A DNA stretch of 8,977 nt, from the NCBI GenBank assembly GCA_003343815.1, contig QAKL01000004.1, positions 1 through 8,977 on the forward strand, in the 5' to 3' direction. The DNA comes from Clostridiales bacterium. Lineage in GTDB: Bacteria; Bacillota; Peptococcia; Peptococcales; Peptococcaceae. A program made the position numbers and the translations under genes. Positions 1 through 5,263 of this stretch are shown in pieces; within the stretch, counting starts at the first letter, position 1; the number at the start of each line of letters is the position of its first letter. A model generated the notes under the pieces. It saw only the letters and a list, made by a program, of their open reading frames with translations. It searched no databases and was not told the DNA's origin.

Positions 1-657
1 GGGCAGACCTGCGTCGCGCCCGATTATATCCTCTGCCAGCAAAGCATTAAAGATGAGCTTGTGCGCGAATTGATTAAACAAATCAAGCTGCAGTTCGGCG
101 AGGAACCATTAAAAAATCCCGCTTACGGCAAAATTATTAACGACAAGCACTTCTCACGGCTTTTGGGATTAATCGATAACGAAAAAGTCATTTTCGGCGG
201 CGCGCACGACAGTACGACTTGCCGCATCATGCCTACCGTGATGGATCAGGTCACTGTGCAGGACAAAGTAATGGGCGAAGAAATATTCGGTCCCATTCTG
301 CCTATTTTAACCTATGAGAATTTCGATACACTCATTAATGAATTGAAAAATAAACCCAAACCTCTGGCGCTTTACATCTTTTCGCACGACGAGAAGCATA
401 TCGACCGCACTGTCCGCGAATTATCCTACGGCGGCGGCTGTATCAACGATGTCGTCATTCATTTAGCCTCAAATCGCCTGCCATTCGGCGGCGTAGGCTC
501 AAGCGGCATGGGATCTTACCACGGCAAAAGCGGCTTTAACGCCTTTACACATTACAAATCGATTGTCGATAAGAAAACCTGGATCGATCTGCCGATGCGC
601 TATCAACCCTACCAAAGTAAATTTTACAATAAACTTTTACATTTCTTTTTAAAATAA
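1..657 (+). CDS. Aldehyde dehydrogenase, class 3-like, C-terminal part (5' end outside window)
   Basis: The frame is open from base 1, so this is the last 218 residues of a gene that starts before the window. An apparent GTG start at 61 lies inside the protein. Residues 1-4 read GQTC, the aldehyde dehydrogenase active-site motif, with the catalytic cysteine at residue 4. Next come EIFGP (about 94-98), which contributes to NAD(P) binding, and LPFGGVGSSGMG (about 160-171), the conserved C-terminal motif of the family. The GSYHGKSGFNAFTH run and the end around LPMRYQPY resemble class 3 (AldH/YwdH-like, fatty or aromatic aldehyde) enzymes, which oxidise aldehydes to acids with NAD(P)+. The last residues (FYNKLLHFFLK) are hydrophobic and basic and could give weak membrane contact; this is inference. 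The stop at 655-657 is 15 bases before rlmH, so co-transcription is likely. The substrate cannot be told. Confidence 0.93.
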   Translation, partial: GQTCVAPDYILCQQSIKDELVRELIKQIKLQFGEEPLKNPAYGKIINDKHFSRLLGLIDNEKVIFGGAHDSTTCRIMPTVMDQVTVQDKVMGEEIFGPILPILTYENFDTLINELKNKPKPLALYIFSHDEKHIDRTVRELSYGGGCINDVVIHLASNRLPFGGVGSSGMGSYHGKSGFNAFTHYKSIVDKKTWIDLPMRYQPYQSKFYNKLLHFFLK

Positions 658-672
658 TCACGAGGTGACATC

Positions 673-1152
673 ATGCACATTACTCTAATAACCGTCGGCA
701 AACTAAAAGAAAAATACCTGCGCGACGGTATAAACGAATATTTGAAGCGTTTACAGGCCTATGCCAAAATCGACATCATCGAATTGGCGGACGAAAAAGA
801 GCCCTATAACGCCTCTGTCGCCGAAGAAGCATTAATCAAAGCCAAGGAGGGCGAACGGGTCAAAGCCAAAATCAAGCCTGACGATTACGTGATCGCCTTA
901 GCAATTGACGGAATCTCCTTAGACTCTCCCGGATTAGCGAAAAAAATCGACTCCCTCGCCACCCAAGGTCACAGCAGCTTATGCTTTATCATCGGCGGCT
1001 CACTGGGATTAGACGATAGCGTACTCAAAATGGCAGATCTCAAGCTGTCTTTTTCCTCCTTGACTTTTCCGCACCAGCTGATGCGCCTAATCCTTTTAGA
1101 GCAGCTCTACCGCTCTTTCCGCATTATCAAAGGCGAGCCGTATCATAAATAA
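673..1152 (+). CDS. rlmH: 23S rRNA (pseudouridine-1915-N3)-methyltransferase RlmH
   Basis: RlmH is a small SPOUT-class enzyme that methylates N3 of pseudouridine 1915 in helix 69 of 23S rRNA on assembled 70S ribosomes, using S-adenosylmethionine. The protein has 159 residues, close to the usual length of about 155-160. Visible signatures are an N-terminal ITLITVGKLKEKY strand and helix (3-15), the FIIGGSLGL segment (105-113) of the trefoil-knot methyl-donor site, and the conserved C-terminus with LSFSSLTFPHQLMR (125-138), EQLYRSFRI (143-151) and terminal GEPYHK. The ATG at 673 follows a GAGGTG ribosome site at 662-667 and lies 15 bases after the aldehyde dehydrogenase stop. The gene is a housekeeping, mostly chromosomal marker. 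Nothing is missing or odd. Confidence 0.97.
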   Translation: MHITLITVGKLKEKYLRDGINEYLKRLQAYAKIDIIELADEKEPYNASVAEEALIKAKEGERVKAKIKPDDYVIALAIDGISLDSPGLAKKIDSLATQGHSSLCFIIGGSLGLDDSVLKMADLKLSFSSLTFPHQLMRLILLEQLYRSFRIIKGEPYHK

Positions 1153-1203
1153 TATTTGCGTTTATGAAGCCTCTTTTCGGGGTATATAGATATTATCAAT
1201 CCC

Positions 1204-1209
1204 CCGGGA
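1204..1209 (+). promoter_or_regulatory. Strong ribosome binding site of the Hrb-type gene
   Basis: GGGAGG lies nine bases before the ATG at 1219 and fixes that start. The 66-base gap after rlmH has no clear terminator and no convincing -35/-10 pair, only AT-rich TATATA and TATTAT stretches (1183-1196). The gene may therefore be read from the rlmH transcript or from a weak local promoter. Confidence 0.75.
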
Positions 1210-1218
1210 GGTACATTT

Positions 1219-1842
1219 ATGAACAAAAAAGCTCTGCACAAACTTTCGTCCGGTTTATTCCTTTTAAGCACCAAAAATGGCGCGCAAACCAACGGCTGTA
1301 TCATTAACACCGTCATGCAAATCAGCAGCGAGCCCGTCCTGCTCACTGCCGCCGTATCCAAAAATAATCTTACCCACGATTTACTTTTAGAAAGCAAAAT
1401 TTGTGCCATAAGCGTCCTGAGCGAAGAAATCCCCATGGATACTATCCGCCGTTTCGGTTTTCAAAGCGGGCGGGAGGCGGACAAATTTGCCGCCTTTGCG
1501 CACAAATCCGCGCAAAACGGCGCGCCCTACATTATGCAAAACATATCAGCTTACTTTGCCGGGACAGTCGTTAATACGGTAGACGCGGGCACGCATACTT
1601 TGTTTATCATTGAGGTTACGGAAATGGATACGCTCACGGAGGAAACACCTTTGACATACGCCTATTACCAAAGCGTAAAAAAAGGCACCTCACCCAAGAA
1701 CGCGCCGACCTATCAAGCCGAAATCGCTCAGAAAGGCTACCGCTGCAGTATCTGCGGCTATATCGCCGAGGTTGAGGAATTACCCGCAGATTTCGTCTGT
1801 CCGGTCTGTAAGCAACCCAGAGAAGTATTTGTCAAATTATAA
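1219..1842 (+). CDS. Flavin reductase-rubredoxin fusion (high-molecular-weight rubredoxin, Hrb type)
   Basis: This is a 207-residue two-domain redox protein. Residues about 5-155 form a flavin reductase-like FMN-binding domain; the start SGLFLLSTKNGAQTNGC is characteristic of the NAD(P)H:FMN reductase half of Hrb proteins. Residues about 173-207 form a rubredoxin domain with iron ligands C176/C179 (CSIC) and C194/C197 (CPVC). The 14-residue spacing between the pairs is short, lacking the long loop of classical rubredoxins, as in rubrerythrin-type domains. In related anaerobes such proteins pass electrons from NAD(P)H to flavodiiron proteins that reduce O2 or NO, so a role in oxidative or nitrosative defence is inferred. 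No flavodiiron partner lies in the window. It is cytoplasmic, with no signal or membrane segment. The start is set by the GGGAGG site, and a terminator follows six bases after the stop. Confidence 0.9.
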   Translation: MNKKALHKLSSGLFLLSTKNGAQTNGCIINTVMQISSEPVLLTAAVSKNNLTHDLLLESKICAISVLSEEIPMDTIRRFGFQSGREADKFAAFAHKSAQNGAPYIMQNISAYFAGTVVNTVDAGTHTLFIIEVTEMDTLTEETPLTYAYYQSVKKGTSPKNAPTYQAEIAQKGYRCSICGYIAEVEELPADFVCPVCKQPREVFVKL

Positions 1843-1847
1843 AAATT

Positions 1848-1881
1848 GCAGGCAAACCGTCATGGCTTGCCTGCTTTTTTT
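1848..1881. terminator. Intrinsic terminator between convergent genes, probably bidirectional
   Basis: GCAGGCAA (1848-1855) pairs with TTGCCTGC (1867-1874). An inner CC/GG pairing (1857-1858 with 1864-1865) may extend the stem past one mismatch. Seven T follow (1875-1881), which stops the + strand transcript after the Hrb-type gene. In the other direction the stem is followed by AATTTTT (complement of 1841-1847), so it can also stop the MATE transcript, whose stop codon is at 1885-1887. Confidence 0.88.
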
Positions 1882-1884
1882 GGT

Positions 1885-3219
1885 TTAATAATGATATTTC
1901 TTTTGTTTGACCGCCAAAAAGAACACTGCCAGCACCACAGCCATCATTTCTGCCGCCACGATCGCCCACCAAATGCCGTCCACACCCAAAAGCATCGGTA
2001 GAAAAATTACTGCCGCCGCTTCGAAAACCAGCGTGCGCAAAAACGAAATAATCGCTGAAGTCACGCCGTCATTGAGCGCGGTAAAAAAGCCTGAGGAGAA
2101 CATCGCAAAACCCATCAAAAGAAAGGATAACGCCCCGATCCTGGCACCGTGAATCGTGAGTTTCATCAAGCCCTCATCATAGCCTACAAAAAATTTGGCT
2201 AAGGCGGGCGCCGTCAACTCCGCTGCTATAAACATCACCGCGCCGAAAATACCCAGCATATACAGACTTTTGCGCAGGATACTTTTCAACTCATCATGAT
2301 TTTGCGCGCCGAAATGATAGCTCACCACCGGTGCCGTGCCGATCGAGTAGCCGATAAATGCTCCGGCAAAAATCATACTGACATACATCATTACGCCATA
2401 AGCCGCCACACCGTCCTCGCCGGCAAAGCGCAAAAGCTGCGTATTATAAAGCATAGCGACCACACTCATGGCGACATTGCTCATAAATTCTGAGGAGCCG
2501 TTGACCGCCGCTTTCAAAATCGCTTTGCCGTCATAGCGCGTTTTACCCAAACGCAGGATGCTGCTGTTGGGGCAAAAGAAGTAAATCAAAGGCACAACCC
2601 CACCTACGACCTGGCTTAACACTGTAGCCCACGCCGCCCCGGCTAATTTATACTCTTGCGGCAATAATATTACCAAGACCGCGTCTAACACCATATTGGT
2701 CACACCGCTGGCAATCGTGACGCCCAAGCCCATATTGGGCCGCTCGGCCGTGACAAAAAAGCTTTGAAATAATAACTGCCAGAGATAAAACGGCAGCCCG
2801 ATCATATTAATGCGCCCGTAAATGACGCACGCCTTCAACAGCTCGCCCTCCGCTCCCAAAAATACCGCAATCGGGCGAATATAGATATATCCTAACACCG
2901 CAAAAAACACGCCTAATGCCGTCGCCACATAAACAAACAGCGAAAAATAGCTGTTGGCCAGCGCAGACTTTTGCTCACCGAAAGTTTTAGCGACAATCGC
3001 GCTGCCGCCGGTACCAAACATAAATCCTACCGTCGCCGTAATCATCAGAAACGGCATAATCAAATTAACCGCCGCAAAGGGCGTCTTGCCGACAAAATTG
3101 GACACGAAAAAGCCGTCGACTATGCCGTAAATAGACGTAAAAATCATCATCGCCATCGAGGGCATAGTGAATTTTATCAATTTTTGATATGTGAAATGGT
3201 CTGAAAGCTGAATACCCAT
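1885..3219 (-). CDS. MATE family multidrug efflux transporter
   Basis: This 444-residue inner-membrane protein with about 12 predicted helices has the usual length for the MATE family, which exports cationic drugs, dyes or metabolites using a Na+ or H+ gradient. The start FTMPSMAMMIFTSIYGIVDG (17-36) is the typical first helix of the NorM/MepA-like group. The internal two-fold repeat is visible: GTGGSAIVAKTFGEQ (69-83) in the first half matches GTAPVVSYHFGAQ (294-306) in the second. The ATG at 3217-3219 has a TAAGGAG ribosome site (3231-3237) whose first bases directly follow the marR stop at 3238-3240. The 18-base gap makes marR and this gene one operon, so the regulator very likely controls the pump. 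The substrate cannot be predicted. Confidence 0.93.
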   Translation of the reverse strand: MGIQLSDHFTYQKLIKFTMPSMAMMIFTSIYGIVDGFFVSNFVGKTPFAAVNLIMPFLMITATVGFMFGTGGSAIVAKTFGEQKSALANSYFSLFVYVATALGVFFAVLGYIYIRPIAVFLGAEGELLKACVIYGRINMIGLPFYLWQLLFQSFFVTAERPNMGLGVTIASGVTNMVLDAVLVILLPQEYKLAGAAWATVLSQVVGGVVPLIYFFCPNSSILRLGKTRYDGKAILKAAVNGSSEFMSNVAMSVVAMLYNTQLLRFAGEDGVAAYGVMMYVSMIFAGAFIGYSIGTAPVVSYHFGAQNHDELKSILRKSLYMLGIFGAVMFIAAELTAPALAKFFVGYDEGLMKLTIHGARIGALSFLLMGFAMFSSGFFTALNDGVTSAIISFLRTLVFEAAAVIFLPMLLGVDGIWWAIVAAEMMAVVLAVFFLAVKQKKYHY

Positions 3220-3237
3220 TTTTTCTTAAACTCCTTA

Positions 3238-3675
3238 TTACATCCGCTCTATCTCTTTCCGCAAGGAATCAATATCTTTGCGGATTAAACTGATATACAT
3301 TTCCATCTCCGCCTCCGACCATGAAGCAAATGAGCGGATCTCCGCCGCATAAAGCTTGGCCACTGTTTGCTCGACGTACTGCTCGCCTTTAGACGTCAAA
3401 ATTACCTTCTTGGCATTGCCCTTGTACGGCTCCAGATATAAAATGCCCTCCTGCTCTAATTTGCGCAATGCCGAATTGATCGTCTGCTTGCTCACACCGG
3501 TTTTTTTATAAATCTCGCTCAATAAACAGCTGCCTTTAGCTTCATATATTGTGTACAAAACATACGCCACGCTGTCCGAAAGCCCCATTTTAACCGCCGC
3601 CTGATGATACAAAGCGTCGATTTCCGTCATCAAATAATTTATACGGCGAATATTATCCTCGCTCATCTGCTGCAT
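3238..3675 (-). CDS. MarR family transcriptional regulator of the MATE pump
   Basis: This 145-residue cytoplasmic dimeric winged-helix repressor has the normal MarR length. An N-terminal dimerisation helix (about 8-30) is followed by the winged helix-turn-helix. The recognition helix is around SKQTINSALRKLEQEG (62-77), and the wing is around YLEPYKGNAKKVILTSKG (80-97). A C-terminal helical dimerisation arm ends in EIERM. The ATG at 3675 follows a very strong GAGGAGGGG site at 3682-3690. A second ATG three codons later is less well placed. The gene is first in an operon with the MATE pump. Its promoter carries two palindromes that fit a MarR dimer site, so autorepression relieved by a ligand (drug or phenolic compound) is inferred. 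Confidence 0.92.
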   Translation of the reverse strand: MQQMSEDNIRRINYLMTEIDALYHQAAVKMGLSDSVAYVLYTIYEAKGSCLLSEIYKKTGVSKQTINSALRKLEQEGILYLEPYKGNAKKVILTSKGEQYVEQTVAKLYAAEIRSFASWSEAEMEMYISLIRKDIDSLRKEIERM

Positions 3676-3696
3676 GATTTGCCCCTCCTCTAAATA

Positions 3697-3735
3697 TACG
3701 AAATCGTACTTTGCTTAGTATAGTATGATTTCGTA
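3697..3735. promoter_or_regulatory. Two palindromic MarR operators overlapping the promoter
   Basis: TACGA-AA-TCGTA (3697-3708) is a perfect 12-bp palindrome with an AA centre. A second copy, TATGA-TT-TCGTA (3724-3735), is the same sequence on the other strand with one mismatch. Their centres are 27 bp apart. The second copy lies inside the spacer between -35 and -10; the first covers roughly +2 to +13. They also read as one large inverted repeat with arms 3699-3710 and 3722-3733. Binding by the adjacent MarR is inferred. Confidence 0.82.
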
Positions 3736-3745
3736 CTATTGTCAA
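3717..3745 (-). promoter_or_regulatory. Sigma-A promoter of the marR-MATE operon
   Basis: On the - strand, TTGACA (3740-3745) is a perfect -35 box. A 17-base spacer follows, then TATACT (3717-3722) as a -10 box with five of six consensus bases. The expected start point is near 3710, giving a leader of about 35 bases before the marR ATG. A promoter this strong would need a repressor to keep it low. Confidence 0.9.
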
Positions 3746-3771
3746 GTGGAGAAAAGGTTACAAAATGGCGC

Positions 3772-3801
3772 AAAAAAGGCTCTCTTCAAAAGAGAGCCTT
3801 T
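3772..3801 (-). terminator. Intrinsic terminator after the D,D-carboxypeptidase gene
   Basis: An 11-bp perfect stem, AAGGCTCTCTT (3776-3786) with AAGAGAGCCTT (3790-3800), has a three-base loop. On the - strand it is followed by TTTTTT (complement of 3772-3777). It starts three bases after the carboxypeptidase stop and separates that gene from the marR promoter 30 bases further on. Confidence 0.92.
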
Positions 3802-3803
3802 CC

Positions 3804-5165
3804 TCAACCGTTATAATTTGTCCAGTCATCATTGCTAAAATACATTTTCCGCTCTTGTGCCATAGCACGCCGGGCTTTCAGTTTTTTTATTTTCCGACGG
3901 CGCAGGATAATGCAGATTATGAAAAAAATCAGCATTACCGCTAAAATAATTTTCACTGCTGTAAAACTAAAAAAAGTTTTTAAAATATTGCCTGCTTTTT
4001 TCATGATCGACAATTTCACATCTTGCGCCGCCGCCAGATCCACGCTTGTCAAGACTTGCCCCTGATAAACGATCTCCGCTGTCAAAATATGCTCTCCTGC
4101 TTTTAGCGGAGCCTCTGCTGTGTAGCCCTCATCAGGCAGACGGATCGTAAGCGCGCTTTTGTCAAAGTCCGCAGGCACCGTCGTTTTGATCTCACTTTCT
4201 GCCATGAGCGGCACACTTTGCACTTTGCGCGCATTTCTGACGGCGATCTCGCTTATAATTTCATTAGGAGAAAGAATCGTCTGATAGTGTAAATTAGTAA
4301 ACGTCCAATTAAACAAATTTTTCGCATCGACAAAGGAGCCTTTGAGCGTCTGCCCCTGATAATTAACCTGCTGGGGCGACTTCATGACAATAGCCAGATA
4401 GCTCTGATCATCCTTGGTCGCTTCAGTAATGACGCACGTCCCCGCCTCGCTTGTCGAGCCGGTTTTGATCCCCCGGGCCCACTCGTAATAATACGCACCT
4501 AAATTGGGATTAAGCATAAAATTAGTATTATAAAATGTCGAGCCGTGATAATTGCATTTAAGCGCGGTAGCATAACGGACAAAATTATCATTATTTAACG
4601 CCGCTAAAGTTATTTTCGCCATATCTGCCGCGGTGGAGTAGTGATTATCCTCATGCAGCCCCGATGGGTTGGCAAAATGCGTATCCGTACAACCTACGCT
4701 TTGCGCCCAATTATTCATCATCGCAACAAAATTTTCGTGCGTGCCTCCTGCAAACTCTGCCAGCACCTCGCAGGCATCGCAAGCTGAGTAAACAAGCGTC
4801 AGCTGCAAAAGCTCATCTATCGTATTGCCCTCGCCTACAGCTATTCCTGCGACCTGCGCGCCGCGGCCTACCGACTCGTCAAACGCCGCCTGACTCATCA
4901 CTGCCGTCTGATTCAAATCATTCACATTTTCCAAAACCACCATCGCCGTAACTATTTTTGTCAATGACGCCGGATAAAGCCTTTCTGTACTGTTTTTCTC
5001 CGCGACGACAGGATGTGCATTATCCGCTAAATTTATAAGCATATAGCTTTCGGCATAAATAGGCTCCTCCGGCGTATACATAGCCGCCTCAGCCGCAAGC
5101 GGCGCTGTGCTTATCATCGCGAAAGCCAAAACAAAAACCATCCAAACACAAAATATCTTTTTCAT
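3804..5165 (-). CDS. D-alanyl-D-alanine carboxypeptidase (DacF/PBP5-like, peptidase S11)
   Basis: This is a penicillin-binding protein of the low-molecular-weight group that trims the terminal D-Ala from peptidoglycan stem peptides outside the membrane. The start chosen is ATG at 5165 (453 residues) with the AAAGGTG site six bases before it. The longer GTG at 5174 overlaps that site. Residues 1-28 are a signal peptide (KK, hydrophobic core, AAEAA). The catalytic motifs are SLTK (67-70, nucleophile Ser67 and Lys70), SAC (127-129) where most relatives have SxN, and KTGS (234-237). A beta-rich C-terminal domain (about 290-385) is followed by a membrane helix (about 399-421) and a short cytoplasmic tail rich in Arg/Lys. 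The protein should sit outside, anchored by its C-terminus. A possible promoter lies at 5195-5208. The Asn to Cys change is the only oddity. Confidence 0.93.
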   Translation of the reverse strand: MKKIFCVWMVFVLAFAMISTAPLAAEAAMYTPEEPIYAESYMLINLADNAHPVVAEKNSTERLYPASLTKIVTAMVVLENVNDLNQTAVMSQAAFDESVGRGAQVAGIAVGEGNTIDELLQLTLVYSACDACEVLAEFAGGTHENFVAMMNNWAQSVGCTDTHFANPSGLHEDNHYSTAADMAKITLAALNNDNFVRYATALKCNYHGSTFYNTNFMLNPNLGAYYYEWARGIKTGSTSEAGTCVITEATKDDQSYLAIVMKSPQQVNYQGQTLKGSFVDAKNLFNWTFTNLHYQTILSPNEIISEIAVRNARKVQSVPLMAESEIKTTVPADFDKSALTIRLPDEGYTAEAPLKAGEHILTAEIVYQGQVLTSVDLAAAQDVKLSIMKKAGNILKTFFSFTAVKIILAVMLIFFIICIILRRRKIKKLKARRAMAQERKMYFSNDDWTNYNG

Positions 5166-5182
5166 TCGCTGCACCTTTATTT

Positions 5183-5242
5183 TTCAAAGTAGTGATTATA
5201 TTTTAGCACTTTTGCGGCTTTTTTGAAAGTAGTTAACCACTT
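5183..5242. repeat. Direct repeat and near-palindrome upstream of the carboxypeptidase gene
   Basis: TTSAAAGTAGT occurs twice in the same orientation, at 5183-5193 and 5223-5233, exactly 40 bp apart and on either side of the putative -10 region. The second copy runs into AAGTAGTTAACCACTT (5227-5242), a 16-bp palindrome with one mismatched pair. It could be a regulator site or chance in AT-rich DNA. Confidence 0.35.
5195..5208 (-). promoter_or_regulatory. Possible promoter -10 region of the carboxypeptidase gene
   Basis: On the - strand this reads TGCTAAAATATAAT. It offers either an extended -10 (TG-C-TAAAAT, 5200-5208) or a consensus TATAAT (5195-5200). No good -35 is seen at the right distance (TTTCAA at best for the first option). 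The 98-base gap up to the ECF gene has no clear terminator, so read-through from the ECF operon is also possible. Confidence 0.45.
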
Positions 5243-5263
5243 ATTTTTACTTATATTAGCATT

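Noticed and set aside
61..657. Gene start at GTG 61 for the aldehyde dehydrogenase
   Set aside because: The frame is open from base 1 and the upstream 20 codons encode the active-site motif GQTC, so the GTG is internal.
1144..1196. Inverted repeat CATAAA/TTTATG and AT-rich boxes between rlmH and the Hrb-type gene
   Set aside because: A six-base AT stem with an 11-base loop and no T run is too weak for a terminator, and no -35 box fits the TATATA or TATTAT stretches.
1143..1436. Open frame on the - strand opposite the Hrb-type gene
   Set aside because: No family features and no ribosome site; it is antisense to a well-supported gene.
5166..5174. GTG start at 5174 for the carboxypeptidase
   Set aside because: The GTG overlaps the AAAGGTG ribosome site. 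ATG at 5165 has ideal spacing and gives a standard signal peptide start (MKK).
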